Source: an uncultured Planctomycetota bacterium
GTDB lineage: Bacteria; Planctomycetota; Planctomycetia; Pirellulales; Thermoguttaceae
DNA: 39,986 bases
Direction: 5' to 3'
NCBI GenBank assembly: GCA_902797455.1
Contig: CADBTE010000237.1
Span: forward strand, 1 to 39,986
The notes below the pieces were generated by a model. It saw only the letters and a program-made list of their open reading frames with translations, was not told the origin of the DNA and searched no databases. Positions 16,800 to 25,926 of the stretch are shown here, piece after piece (the stretch's first letter is position 1; every line of letters starts with the position of its first letter). The translations under genes were made by a program, and so were the position numbers.

Positions 16800-17603
16800 A
16801 TGGCCGAGGCGATCGTTGATCTTCAATCCGTCACCTTCTCGTACGATGGACAAGCCCCCGCCTTGGAGGATGTCTCGCTGAAAATCGCCCCGGGAGAGTT
16901 CGCCTCGATCGTCGGACCGAACGGGGGGGGAAAGACCACGCTGGTGCGGCTGATGCTCGGGCTGCTTCATCCCCAAAAGGGGACGGTGAAGCTCTTCGGT
17001 CAGCAGCCAGAAAAAACCCGGCTGTTCGTCGGCTATACCCCACAGCTGCTGCGGGTCGACCGTCTCTTCCCCATTACCGTCGGCGACGTCGTCCTCACCG
17101 GCCGGCTCGGCGGCGCGCGCAATAAAGAGGTCTCCTTCGTCGGCCGCCTCTTCTGGCGATACTCCAGGCAGGATCGAACCGAGGCGGCCGCGGCGATGGA
17201 GCAAATGGGGATCGCCGACCTGGCGAACCGAACCTTCGGGTCGCTGTCGGGAGGCCAGCGACAGCGGGTTCTCATTGCCAGGGCGCTGTGCAGCCGCCCC
17301 AAGCTTCTGATCCTTGACGAACCGACCAACAACGTGGATCCCTCCAGTGTCGAGCAGTTCTATCACCTCCTCGAGGAACTGAACCGCACGGTCGCCATTT
17401 TAATCGTCTCGCACGACCTGGGGGTTGTCTCACGCTGCGTCCAGAGCGTTATCTGTGTCAATCAGCGGGTGGTTGTTCACCCGACCAGTGAGTTCGACGG
17501 CCGGGCCATACGCGAGATCTACGGCGGTGATCTGAAGATGATCCGTCACGACCACCGCTGCAGCGAAGGAGGGCACCTCTTTGAGGGGGAACACCTCATT
17601 TAA
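16800..17603 (+). CDS. Metal-type ABC transporter ATP-binding protein
   Basis: A 267-residue nucleotide-binding subunit of the zinc/manganese (ZnuC/MntB-like) import family. The ATG at 16800 has AAGGA nine bases upstream. Walker A GPNGGGKTTL (about 38-47), the signature LSGGQRQRV, Walker B LLILDEPTNN and the H-loop VSHDLGVVS are intact. The Tyr-rich Q-loop region reads VGYTPQLLR. The last 30 residues are rich in His, Cys and Glu (RHDHRCSEGGHLFEGEH), which would suit metal sensing or binding. Its membrane and solute-binding partners are not in the window: the gene is flanked by dnaB and a convergent nuclease gene, so it must work with components elsewhere. Confidence 0.88.
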   Translation: MAEAIVDLQSVTFSYDGQAPALEDVSLKIAPGEFASIVGPNGGGKTTLVRLMLGLLHPQKGTVKLFGQQPEKTRLFVGYTPQLLRVDRLFPITVGDVVLTGRLGGARNKEVSFVGRLFWRYSRQDRTEAAAAMEQMGIADLANRTFGSLSGGQRQRVLIARALCSRPKLLILDEPTNNVDPSSVEQFYHLLEELNRTVAILIVSHDLGVVSRCVQSVICVNQRVVVHPTSEFDGRAIREIYGGDLKMIRHDHRCSEGGHLFEGEHLI

Positions 17604-17635
17604 CGGGCCCTTTTCTCTGGGCTGAAGAGTTTCTC

Positions 17636-19045
17636 TTAAACAAACGCCTCCTCACCGTACTCGGGCAGGGCGACCTTCGTCTCGGGGGCGATTCCCCTGA
17701 TCTTCTCCGCCAAAGTCTGTGAAGAAGTGATCTCCCCGTGAACCACAAAGGTGGTCTCGGGATGCTTCGGGATCGCGCTGTACCACGCCAAAAGTTCTTT
17801 TTGATCGGCGTGACCTGAGATTCCCCGGACCGAAACCACTTCGGCGCGGACCATATACTGCTGGCCGAGAATTCGAACGTTCTTCTCGCCGCTGACAATC
17901 CTTCGCCCCAATGTTCCCTGCGACTGATACCCCAAGAAGAGGACCATATTGCGCTGATCCCCGATATGGTTGGCGAGGTGGTGTTTGATTCGGCCGGCGT
18001 TGCACATCCCGCTGGAGGCCAAAATCAGCGCGGGCCCGCCGAAGGTGTTCAAGGTGCGAGACTGATCGGGGGTCTCCAAAAGATGGAGGTTTTCGATCGA
18101 TTCTCTGCTGTCGAGCATCTCGAGCGTCTCTTGATCGAAACACTCCTTGTGACGGACAAAGATACGTGTCGCCTCGACCGCCATCGGGGAATCAAGGAAG
18201 ATCGGGATATCTTTCGAAAGGGCGCCGCTTTGCTGAAGTGTCGCCAGTCGATAGAGCATCTCCTGAGCGCGCTCGACGGCAAAGACAGGCATGATCACCT
18301 TTCCGCCGCGGGCGGTTGTTCGCGCGATTGCTTCACGGAGCTGATCGTCAACGCTTTCAATCGGCGCGCTTTCACGGTCGCCATAGGTCGACTCAATCAG
18401 CAGGGTATCGACCGGCCGGCCCGGGTCGAGAAAAAACGCCGGGTCGCGCAGGATCGGGCGATCCGGACGGCCAAGATCGCCGGAGAAGAGAATCCGGCGT
18501 TCATTTCGCTCGCGCGGTTCCCGGTAGGTTACCTCGACGAAGGCGCTTCCCAAGACATGCCCCGCCTCGTGGAAGGCGACGCTCACACGGGGAACAATCT
18601 CTGTTTGGCATTCGTAGTCAACTGGGACAAACATCGGGAGAACTTGCTGAACGTCGGCGTTGGTGTACAGCGCAACGACGGGGCGCCCCAGACGGTTTTC
18701 TTTGCGGTGACGCTTCTGCTTGAACAGCGCGTCTTCCTCTTGGATATGAGCCGAATCGAGCAGGATCAGCTTGGCCAGGTCGCAGGTCGCCGCGGTCGCG
18801 TAGATCTTCCCGCGAAAACCGTCCTTCCAGAATTTCGGAATCAACCCGCAGTGATCCAGATGGGCGTGCGTCAGAAAGATCGCCTCTATTCCCGCGGGAT
18901 CCTCGGGGCACTTGTCCCAGTTGCGCCAGAGGTAATCGCGCTCCTGGGTCATTCCACAGTCAACCAGAAAACGAAAATCCCCGGTCTCGGCGAAGTGCTT
19001 CGAACCGGTGACATTCCCATTACCCCCCAGAAAACGCAATCTCAT
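17636..19045 (-). CDS. MBL-fold beta-CASP RNA-processing exonuclease-like protein
   Basis: A 469-residue metallo-beta-lactamase with a beta-CASP domain, of the YSH1/CPSF73-like class of RNA-processing nucleases. Motif 2 HAHLDH is at 60-65, with further zinc ligands in GHVLGSAF and FSGDLGR. The beta-CASP region includes FLDSPMAVEATRIF, ASSGMCNAGRIKHHL, and GISGHADQKELLAW near the C-terminus. It is expected to be a cytoplasmic zinc-dependent nuclease in RNA maturation or decay; the exact substrate is not predictable. The start ATG has only a weak upstream purine tract. A TTGCGT-type promoter is placed upstream at 19123-19151. It converges with the ABC ATPase gene 32 bp away. Confidence 0.9.
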   Translation of the reverse strand: MRLRFLGGNGNVTGSKHFAETGDFRFLVDCGMTQERDYLWRNWDKCPEDPAGIEAIFLTHAHLDHCGLIPKFWKDGFRGKIYATAATCDLAKLILLDSAHIQEEDALFKQKRHRKENRLGRPVVALYTNADVQQVLPMFVPVDYECQTEIVPRVSVAFHEAGHVLGSAFVEVTYREPRERNERRILFSGDLGRPDRPILRDPAFFLDPGRPVDTLLIESTYGDRESAPIESVDDQLREAIARTTARGGKVIMPVFAVERAQEMLYRLATLQQSGALSKDIPIFLDSPMAVEATRIFVRHKECFDQETLEMLDSRESIENLHLLETPDQSRTLNTFGGPALILASSGMCNAGRIKHHLANHIGDQRNMVLFLGYQSQGTLGRRIVSGEKNVRILGQQYMVRAEVVSVRGISGHADQKELLAWYSAIPKHPETTFVVHGEITSSQTLAEKIRGIAPETKVALPEYGEEAFV

Positions 19046-19122
19046 AATCGTCTCGTTCGCTTTTGCGGTGGATGAAAAAGAAGCGGCCCTTCGGCCTTCC
19101 CCTTTTCGGCAGTACTCCCCCT

Positions 19123-19151
19123 ATTGTAAAAAATCGGCTCAAACGACGCAA
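19123..19151 (-). promoter_or_regulatory. Putative promoter of the beta-CASP gene
   Basis: On the minus strand TTGCGT (plus 19146-19151), 17 bp, TACAAT (plus 19123-19128). The predicted leader is about 70 nt. Confidence 0.45.
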
Positions 19152-19208
19152 TCATCCCGCCCTCGAACAAAAAAAACGGCTCTTCCCCAAGTGTCCAGCG
19201 CAGGACTA

Positions 19209-19237
19209 TTCCGAAATAACGTCAAATGCGCCATAAT
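19209..19237 (+). promoter_or_regulatory. Possible promoter of the secreted peptidase-like gene
   Basis: CATAAT (19232-19237) is a fair -10 hexamer; TTCCGA (19209-19214) at 17 bp is a weak -35. The predicted leader is about 35 nt to the ATG at 19277. Confidence 0.28.
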
Positions 19238-19276
19238 AGCCTCTGATCCCGATCACGTTTGACAGGAAGAAAACCG

Positions 19277-20665
19277 ATGAACCGTTTCCACCGATTCCCC
19301 TTGCTTTTGAGTCTCCTCCTGCCGCTGGCCGCGGCGGCCTTCGCCCTGGAAACGCCCAAGAGTCCCCCACTGAGCGATCAAGACCGAACCGCCAATCTTG
19401 ACCGCGCCAAGGAAGCACGACGCCATTGGCCGAGTTTCGGAGAATTAAAGATTCTCTATATGGACGATCTGGGAATCCGCGCGCTTTCGGGCCGCTATGT
19501 CGATCTTTACACCGACTTGCCCTCAAACGAAAAGAACGACGAGATCATCCACCTGCTCGACGCCGCGGTCCCCCGGCTGTGCGAGTTCTTTCATCTTGAT
19601 CCGCGCCAGTACGACGACTGGAAGATCTCCGCTTTTCTTATGACCGACCGGGAACCGTTCGACATCTTCGGCGCCTTCGATTTCAGCGAGGAGGAGATTC
19701 CTGAATTTCCCAACGGTTTTTCGCTCTACGATCGGATTTGGGTCTTCGATAAGAACCAGGTCTACTACAACCGTTTCCTGATGCTCCACGAGCTGGTCCA
19801 CGCCTTTATGCTCCATACCTTCGGCTCTTTGGAACCTCGCTGGTTCACCGAAGGGATCGCTGAGTTTCTCGCCCTCCACCGCTGGGATGGGCAGACCATC
19901 GAGCTGGGAATCTTCCCCGACACACGGGAAGAGGTCGAGGGGTTCGGCCGGATTGATCGCATCCGATCCTTTGTCCAATCGGGCGAAGTCCCTTCGGTGG
20001 AAGAATTGCTCGCCATCAAACCGAAGGCCTTTGACGATGTCTCGTCCTACGCGTGGTGCTGGGCCCTGGTGACCTTGCTGGCGCGCCATCCTCAGTACGC
20101 CGATGCCTTTGGCGCTCTCCCCTTCCTGGCGATGGAGAAGGACCCTAATAAGCCATTTCTCGAACTGCTGGGAAACAGCGCCGGCCGCCTTGCCGCCGAC
20201 TGGCAGAATTTCGTCGAATGGCTTGACTATGGTTTCGATTTCGATCACGCGCCGGACGCGAGTGTGCCGGGTTTCGGTCTGGAGCCCCTCTCCGATGAGG
20301 GAACATCCTTCACTCTCGACGCCGAAAACGGCTGTCTCGCGACCGGTGTCATACTGGAACCGGGAAAAGAGTACCGTTTCAGCGCCTCGGGACGGTTTCG
20401 TGTCGGATGCCAGGGAAAGGTCTATCCGTGCGAAGCCAACGGAATCACCCTATCGTACTTCAACGCTCGTCCCCTTGGGACGCTCCTGGCCGAAATCGTC
20501 CCCGAGAAGGCCTCCTTGAACGAGCTGCCGATTCAGACCGAACCGATCGGCGCGAAAGGAACGCTTACACCCAAAAAACGAGGGGAGCTTCACCTGCGGC
20601 TAAATCTCCCCACAAATCAGATCAAAAACAGCCGGGGGACCTGTACGGTCACGGTTCGGCCGTGA
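19277..20665 (+). CDS. Secreted HExxH metallopeptidase-like protein
   Basis: A protein of 462 residues. The ATG at 19277 is chosen because AGGAAG lies seven bases upstream and a signal peptide follows directly (MNRFHRFPLLLSLLLPLAAAAFA); a TTG at 19259 is in frame but implausible. A zincin motif HELVH (171-175) sits in MLHELVHAFMLHTFG, and WFTEGIAEF (Glu192 and Glu196 region) supplies a candidate third ligand, the arrangement of gluzincin-type (peptidase MA) enzymes. The C-terminal 140 residues look like a beta-sandwich binding domain (VILEPGKEYRFSASGRFRV). It is expected to act in the periplasm or outside the cell; the substrate is unknown. Its stop codon is 7 bp from the convergent PqqD-family gene. 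Confidence 0.8.
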   Translation: MNRFHRFPLLLSLLLPLAAAAFALETPKSPPLSDQDRTANLDRAKEARRHWPSFGELKILYMDDLGIRALSGRYVDLYTDLPSNEKNDEIIHLLDAAVPRLCEFFHLDPRQYDDWKISAFLMTDREPFDIFGAFDFSEEEIPEFPNGFSLYDRIWVFDKNQVYYNRFLMLHELVHAFMLHTFGSLEPRWFTEGIAEFLALHRWDGQTIELGIFPDTREEVEGFGRIDRIRSFVQSGEVPSVEELLAIKPKAFDDVSSYAWCWALVTLLARHPQYADAFGALPFLAMEKDPNKPFLELLGNSAGRLAADWQNFVEWLDYGFDFDHAPDASVPGFGLEPLSDEGTSFTLDAENGCLATGVILEPGKEYRFSASGRFRVGCQGKVYPCEANGITLSYFNARPLGTLLAEIVPEKASLNELPIQTEPIGAKGTLTPKKRGELHLRLNLPTNQIKNSRGTCTVTVRP

Positions 20666-20672
20666 GAGAAAA

Positions 20673-20939
20673 CTAATCTTGCAGCGCCTTGTACTGGCGC
20701 AGAACATCTAAAAAAGAGGCGACATCTTTGCGAGCCGTTTCGGCGTCGACTTCATAACGCGCCGTGAGGCGTTCGACCAGTTCGTCCTCGGTCACTTCGC
20801 TGTGGAGCTGCTCCACCAGGAAGGCCCCGACGGCATTGACCGTGATCATCCCGTTGAAGTCGACCTGCGCCTTTCCAAAGGGGACTAAAATCGTCGTATC
20901 ATCCAGCGTCCGAAGAACAAATTCAGAATTTAGTTTCAT
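20673..20939 (-). CDS. PqqD family protein (RiPP-recognition-element-like)
   Basis: An 88-residue protein with the PqqD fold: VLRTLDDTTILVP at the start, FNGMITVNAVGAFLVEQL in the middle, and a helical C-terminus with YEVDAETARKDVASFLDVL. PqqD-type domains bind leader peptides of ribosomally made peptides and hand them to modifying enzymes, but stand-alone copies also exist without a known peptide. It is the last gene of a minus-strand row: VCBS/dockerin protein, HprK-like protein, S24/S26 peptidase, PqqD. There is no Shine-Dalgarno in the normal place; TATAAT lies three bases before the ATG, which is too close to be a useful -10 for a leadered mRNA. The domain call is firm, the partner peptide unknown. 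Confidence 0.85.
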   Translation of the reverse strand: MKLNSEFVLRTLDDTTILVPFGKAQVDFNGMITVNAVGAFLVEQLHSEVTEDELVERLTARYEVDAETARKDVASFLDVLRQYKALQD

Positions 20940-20973
20940 TGTATTATATCAGAGGTTTCACCCTTCAGCGGAA

Positions 20974-21471
20974 TCACCGGAAGATCCCCCTCACCCGGCG
21001 TTTGAGATAATGATAGACTTGTCTGGGAAAACGCAGCGCCATCCATGCCTCGCTGTAGAGGCGGTAAAGCCGGCTGTCGCAATGGATGACCCGCGAGCCG
21101 CGCCGGATCGAGCGAACCACCGCCAAAACCTGCTCACGATCAATCCCCCGCTCCAGCGCTATCTGGTTATCGCCGCAGAGAGTATACCGCTGCCGCGGCC
21201 CGGAGACCCCCACTATTCTATGCAGAACATAGGTTCCGTCCAGACGCCGATAGAGAATGATATCACCTCGGCGGAGCTTTTTCTCCCCTGGGGCCTCTAG
21301 AACGACTGTGTCACGCCCCCCGCGCAGGGTCGGGAGCATACTGCTTCCGGTGGGGGTGATCGAGACGCGCTTACCGGCCGCCAACAGTTCCCCGGCCAAG
21401 GCGAAAAAGGGCTCGGAACCGACCAAAAGCGTCGTCTTTTCACCATCCGGGGGGGGAACGGAATCACTCAT
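20974..21471 (-). CDS. S24/S26 family peptidase, SipW-like without membrane anchor
   Basis: A 165-residue protein (an in-frame ATG at 21513 would add 14 residues). The catalytic Ser44 lies in TPTGSSMLPTL, RGDIILYRR follows, and His84 in YVLHRIVG occupies the place where eukaryotic-type/SipW-like signal peptidases have His instead of the bacterial Lys base. CGDNQ (99-103) matches the conserved GDN box. No transmembrane segment is present, unlike true signal peptidases, so it is probably soluble or associates with the membrane through its basic C-terminal helix (YHYLKRRVRGIFR). It may cleave a peptide or protein substrate. Its ATG overlaps the end of the HprK-like gene by 8 bp (ATGAGTGA), which indicates coupled translation. 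The PqqD gene follows after 34 bp. Confidence 0.82.
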   Translation of the reverse strand: MSDSVPPPDGEKTTLLVGSEPFFALAGELLAAGKRVSITPTGSSMLPTLRGGRDTVVLEAPGEKKLRRGDIILYRRLDGTYVLHRIVGVSGPRQRYTLCGDNQIALERGIDREQVLAVVRSIRRGSRVIHCDSRLYRLYSEAWMALRFPRQVYHYLKRRVRGIFR

Positions 21472-22258
21472 CGCGTACCCCCGGGGGCAGCTGTTCGAGG
21501 GGCCGCGCGTCACGCATCGCGGCGTACGCGACTCGGACCGCCCCAGTGGTCGGTGTGCAGCTCAATTGGAAGATCGGGATTGTCTTGAGAAGCCTGACCA
21601 TTCGGTCGAGCGCATCCTCCATCTGCTCGCCGCCGGCGGGACGAAGCGTCTGTGACAAAAAGGGATAGACCGCCTCGGACGGCGTCATGGGATGGATCGT
21701 ATCCTCGATCCCGCGGCGCAGGAAGGCAATCGCCGCCAAAGGAACACGAAGCGGGCGATTCAAGTCACTCTTCCCCGACCAGGGGGTTCCATAGACATAC
21801 CACGCGCCGTCGACCAAACGGATGACCGGTTTGTCATCGTTGAGGATAAAGGCGCGGTCACGGCCAAAGTGGCGGCACCAAAGCTGGGTATGGGTCGACT
21901 TGCCAACACCGCTGTCGGCGGAAAACAGATAGGCCCGCCCGTCACATACCACGGCCGAGGCGTGCAGGCCAATACCGTTGAAGTCGAGAATCGAACGGAT
22001 AAAGTCGATTCCGGTGAGAATATACAGAAGGGAATCGGGGGTCAGATGGGGGTTTTCGCGCAGCTTCCTCTCAAAGAAATCATCGGGGATATCGATCACC
22101 AGATCAACCTTGGGAGGTGGGCTTTGGCTCGGCAGCTCATACGCCCGGGCCTGCTTATACAGACGCCCCCGGCCGGAATCGAACGAGACTACCAGATCGG
22201 CGATTCGGTAATACGTCCGATGACCGGCGCGGGGGTTATCTTGGGGAAGGATCGGCAC
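21464..22258 (-). CDS. HPr kinase-like (HprK-related) P-loop protein
   Basis: A 264-residue protein with the C-terminal HprK-like kinase core: LHASAVVCDGRAYLFSADSG, P-loop SADSGVGKST (113-122), NDDKP (140-144) and a GTPWSGKSDLN loop (157-167). The N-terminal regulatory domain of true HprK is missing and replaced by about 90 residues of unrelated sequence. Relatives of this type occur in lasso-peptide and other RiPP clusters, where some phosphorylate the precursor peptide. That role is an inference here because no precursor is seen. The start is GTG without a good binding site. It lies 33 bp after the VCBS/dockerin gene and overlaps the S24/S26 gene by 8 bp, so the three are almost surely one operon. 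Confidence 0.82.
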   Translation of the reverse strand: MPILPQDNPRAGHRTYYRIADLVVSFDSGRGRLYKQARAYELPSQSPPPKVDLVIDIPDDFFERKLRENPHLTPDSLLYILTGIDFIRSILDFNGIGLHASAVVCDGRAYLFSADSGVGKSTHTQLWCRHFGRDRAFILNDDKPVIRLVDGAWYVYGTPWSGKSDLNRPLRVPLAAIAFLRRGIEDTIHPMTPSEAVYPFLSQTLRPAGGEQMEDALDRMVRLLKTIPIFQLSCTPTTGAVRVAYAAMRDARPLEQLPPGVRDE

Positions 22259-22291
22259 AGTGCTTTTTTGGCATCTACTTGTTCGAAGCGG

Positions 22292-25200
22292 TCAATCCAT
22301 TACCGGTATATCGTAATCGAGCAGTTCGCTGTCAATTTTCTCTTCGGCAGCGGCATCTTCTTCGAAGTCAAAGAGCCAATCGGTACGATCCGACTCGGCC
22401 GCGAAGGGTACAGCCGCCAAGGCGGCGGGAACCGCGTCGTCGCGAAGAGCGTCGAGCGCCTCGACAATCACCGCGTCGGAGGGAGAACTCTGCGCGGCGG
22501 CCGACGGCCGCTCAAAGGCCGAGACGACGAAGCAGTCGGACTCCAATGCCGAGGAGACAATCGAATTGGGACGGACTGTCCAGCCGAGAAGGTAGGGATC
22601 GAACCCCGCGTCTTTGTAGAAACCACCCGTGCGGTACGAGACCCCTCGAATACCGTCATAGGACCACCCGTAGCCGGCCAGGAAATAGGACAGGTCATAA
22701 TCGCTGATCGTCGTGGCTCCGGGATTGGTATCGACCAGGAGAATTTTGTATTTCCCGACAGGTCTTTGAGCGTAGTACTTGAGGAAGAAGGCCAAATCGG
22801 CATCGTCCACAGCGCCGTCGTCGTTGACATCAAACCGTACGGGGAAGTAGGTGGTTGTGTTCAGCGACTCGGTCACCGTATTGACCCCATTAGACTGATT
22901 GATCGACTGGGAATCTTTTGAAACCAACAAATTGAACGTCTCCGAGTTGGTGAACGCCTGGAAAACCCCGACATTCGCCAGGTCGTCCAGAAAGATGCCG
23001 CCCCCTTCCACCGGCGCCATCTTGACACGGGCCAGCAGCACCTGCTTCCCGGAGGCGACCGTCACCGGCGTGCCGGCGAACCCCGAGACGGTGACCTTGC
23101 CGGCGGTACTGTCGTCGGCCGTCACGGTGAACCCGGTGCCGGCTTCCACGTCGCTGTAGACATAGTAACCCGCGCGGAACGACAGTTCGGCGGAGAATTG
23201 GGTGATCGTACTGGAGGTACTCGGGGCACCCCAGATCTCGACATAGAAGCTCGACCACTCGTCGAGCCAGTCATAGACGAAGTTTTGATCTTTGATCTGA
23301 TCAACGGTCATCGCTGCGGAAGCGACCGTCCCGTTCAGTCCGCGGATCACCACGGTCATCGTCCCTTCCGTATCTTTTTCGTAGGAGGGATCCAGCCGCA
23401 GAACCGTCTTCCCCTTGACGGCGTAGACCGACGGTTCGCCGGTGCCGCGGTCCGCCGCCGAGACCAAAAGGTACGGGGCGGCGAGCAGTTCACCGTCCGT
23501 CCCCTGGAAGTTGACCCCATCGGCGTCGTCACCCGCCAGGGTGTTATAGACAGGAAGATTGAAGCGCGAATCACCGTCTTTGCCGAGCGCCCAATAGAAC
23601 TTGGAGCGTCCCGCGTTGTTCACGGTAAAGACCGCGTCGAGCTTTCCGTCACCGTTGATATCGCCAAGGGTCAGACCGCCGACCTCACCGATTTGGTCGA
23701 TCCCGCCGTTGAGCGTCACGGGGGGGTTGTCGCCGGGGAACCCTTCGTCCGGCCGATGGTTATTCCCCCCCGCTTCTCCAGACCCCGACGTGTTGAGGAC
23801 ATAGGTCACGGTGGAGAAACCCTCACCGGTCTGGAGGACGTACCCAATCGCGGCGTCCAGCGCTCCGGTTCCCTTACTGAGGAAAACGATATCCGTCAGT
23901 CCATCGCCATTGATATCGCCGCAGGCGACACTGACCGGCTGATAGGGATTATAGAGAAAAACGTACTGACCGCGGGGGACCGCCGAGATAGTTTTCCTCA
24001 CGGCGGCATCGACACTGCCGGTGGTATTGTCGAGGACAACGATCGTCGAAGCGGCGTTCCCCGTGCGGCAGACGGTGTACAGAACATCGGCGTACGGATC
24101 GCTCCCCGCGCACAGAGCCCCCACCCACAGCGCCGTGAGCTCGTGGGAGGAGGTGAATTGCGATTCCACACAGCGGTTGGAGACAATCATCGCTCCCACC
24201 TCCTGGAGCGGATCGATCACCGAGAGATAAAGCCCCGATTGCTCACTGCCCTGGGCGGTGTGGTAGAACCCCACCACAATCTGATCGGCCGGACTGGCAT
24301 CGGTCTTCCCGAGAACATCACCCGAGGCGATCAATGTCGTGTAGGCCGTTGAGGGAACCGACTCGAAGGTAACGGTACAGGAGCCCTCACTGACCACCCC
24401 TTCAGGGGTAAAGCGGCCATCCACCCCCTGGTAGAAGATACCGACTTTCCCCTCATAAAGGACCGCCACGTCGATTTTATCGTCTTTCATACCGGCCGTA
24501 CCGGTACCGAAGTAGCCAAAGACAGCGGACGAAGCCGTTCCGTTGAGATTGCCCAGCTGAATCGGCTGAGCGCTTAAATCGGAATCGGCAAAGAGCCAAA
24601 TGCCCGACGCGCCGGCCACCAGAAGATCGAGCGAGCCGTCGCCGTTATAATCCCCTTCCCAGGAAGCGAAGTAATCGGGCTGAGTCACCAGGGACACCGG
24701 GGAAAAGGGGGACTCACCGCCGGTGGCGTTAAAGAAGACATAGTCCGTTCCGGAGACGGCAATCAAATCGGTGGAGGAAACGGAAGCGAAAGCCCCCGAA
24801 GCCATCGCCACAGACCGGGTGGACGAGGAGAAACCGCTGAAGGCGACCGCGGAAGCATCGCCAAACGAACCGGTCCTGGCCGCTTCGTCGAGCGACAGCG
24901 TCAGGGAAACAAGCTTTTTGGTATTGCAGTAGTAAAGATTCTGTCCGGAGGCGACCGCACCGAGCGGTTCGGTCATCGAGATCGCCGTGCCGGCGGTATA
25001 ATTCCATGACTGAACAGCGTACGCGAAGCTGGCCTTGCCGTACGAAACAGAGACATCGTAGGCGTTAAAGCATGTCCGACCGGCGCCCTTATTGACGGTC
25101 ACCAGGAACGAGTGGCCACCCTCGGTGAGGGAACCAACCAGTCCTTCCCCATTGACGGTCCCGTAGGGGGAACCGGTGGTAGCGGTAAAGGAACCCGCCG

Positions 25201-25834
25201 CGCTGCAGGAGAACAGGACAATTCTGTCACAGTCCGAAGTGCTGACACCCGGAACTTTGGCCTGCATGCGAACGGCCGCGCCGCCGTCGATCTGGACGAC
25301 TTCGACCGACCAGGGAAGGAAAACGGTTGCCGAAGGCGCAAAGACCGAAAGCGAGATCGGATCTGAGGTCTTCGTTAAAGAGAACGAACCGTTCGACCAG
25401 GAGTAAAGTGAAAATACAATATTTTGGGTACTGGAGGTATCGGCGACCAAAAGATCGAATTTTCCATCGCCGTTGAAATCCCCCAGCGCCGCTGCGATGT
25501 CGACTTGAGAAAGATTCTTGTCGATGGCGGTCGTTTTCGCCGCGCCGTAGCCCCCCGCCGCGTCTTTGAGGTAGACGGAAACTGTCGAATCGGCCTTATT
25601 GACCGCGATCAGATCGTCGAAGCCGTCATGATTAAGATCGGCGGCGCCGATCAGATCGACATTCTCTTCGAAATCGACAATCGCCGATCCCGATTCGTAG
25701 ACATTACGCTCGGGAAAATTCTCAAAGCCCTGCCAGTCACCCACGGCGAGGAGAATCCGTCCCTCGAGGGGTTCCATTCTCATCGAACGGAATGAATGAC
25801 TGCGAGAGGAACGGGAGACAGAATGTTTCTTCAT
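22292..25834 (-). CDS. Secreted FG-GAP/VCBS-repeat protein with dockerin-like C-terminus
   Basis: A protein of 1180 residues from the ATG at 25834, which has AAGGAAG nine bases upstream; a TTG two codons earlier is too close to that site. The N-terminus carries a planctomycete-type export motif (SFRSMRMEPLEGRILLA, 14-30). FG-GAP/VCBS calcium-binding motifs recur: DLNHDGFDDL (about 66-75), DFNGDGKFDL (119-128), DYNGDGSLDL (about 390), DINGDGLTDI (about 640), DINGDGKLDA (about 727). Two dockerin-like calcium loops lie near the end (DVNDDGAVDDADL at about 1000 and DTNPGATTISDYDL at about 1030). The last 30 residues are acidic (FDFEEDAAAEEKIDSELLDY). It is probably a surface or extracellular protein with a propeller fold. 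A good promoter lies at 25927-25955. The downstream HprK-like, S24/S26 and PqqD genes follow without an obvious terminator. Confidence 0.85.
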   Translation of the reverse strand: MKKHSVSRSSRSHSFRSMRMEPLEGRILLAVGDWQGFENFPERNVYESGSAIVDFEENVDLIGAADLNHDGFDDLIAVNKADSTVSVYLKDAAGGYGAAKTTAIDKNLSQVDIAAALGDFNGDGKFDLLVADTSSTQNIVFSLYSWSNGSFSLTKTSDPISLSVFAPSATVFLPWSVEVVQIDGGAAVRMQAKVPGVSTSDCDRIVLFSCSAAGSFTATTGSPYGTVNGEGLVGSLTEGGHSFLVTVNKGAGRTCFNAYDVSVSYGKASFAYAVQSWNYTAGTAISMTEPLGAVASGQNLYYCNTKKLVSLTLSLDEAARTGSFGDASAVAFSGFSSSTRSVAMASGAFASVSSTDLIAVSGTDYVFFNATGGESPFSPVSLVTQPDYFASWEGDYNGDGSLDLLVAGASGIWLFADSDLSAQPIQLGNLNGTASSAVFGYFGTGTAGMKDDKIDVAVLYEGKVGIFYQGVDGRFTPEGVVSEGSCTVTFESVPSTAYTTLIASGDVLGKTDASPADQIVVGFYHTAQGSEQSGLYLSVIDPLQEVGAMIVSNRCVESQFTSSHELTALWVGALCAGSDPYADVLYTVCRTGNAASTIVVLDNTTGSVDAAVRKTISAVPRGQYVFLYNPYQPVSVACGDINGDGLTDIVFLSKGTGALDAAIGYVLQTGEGFSTVTYVLNTSGSGEAGGNNHRPDEGFPGDNPPVTLNGGIDQIGEVGGLTLGDINGDGKLDAVFTVNNAGRSKFYWALGKDGDSRFNLPVYNTLAGDDADGVNFQGTDGELLAAPYLLVSAADRGTGEPSVYAVKGKTVLRLDPSYEKDTEGTMTVVIRGLNGTVASAAMTVDQIKDQNFVYDWLDEWSSFYVEIWGAPSTSSTITQFSAELSFRAGYYVYSDVEAGTGFTVTADDSTAGKVTVSGFAGTPVTVASGKQVLLARVKMAPVEGGGIFLDDLANVGVFQAFTNSETFNLLVSKDSQSINQSNGVNTVTESLNTTTYFPVRFDVNDDGAVDDADLAFFLKYYAQRPVGKYKILLVDTNPGATTISDYDLSYFLAGYGWSYDGIRGVSYRTGGFYKDAGFDPYLLGWTVRPNSIVSSALESDCFVVSAFERPSAAAQSSPSDAVIVEALDALRDDAVPAALAAVPFAAESDRTDWLFDFEEDAAAEEKIDSELLDYDIPVMD

Positions 25835-25926
25835 CGTCAATGGCTTCCTTCGTCAAAGCTTCCTGGAATAATGGGGACTTCCCTGTTTATCGCCCTCATA
25901 GAAGAAATGCACGGCATCTCCCCTAG

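Noticed and set aside
17966..19075. 369-codon plus-strand open frame opposite the beta-CASP gene
   Set aside because: Antisense shadow of a conserved enzyme whose zinc motifs are intact.
20940..20955. TATAAT three bases before the PqqD start as a promoter
   Set aside because: Too close to the ATG for a leadered transcript and without a -35 match 16-18 bp upstream; likely chance.
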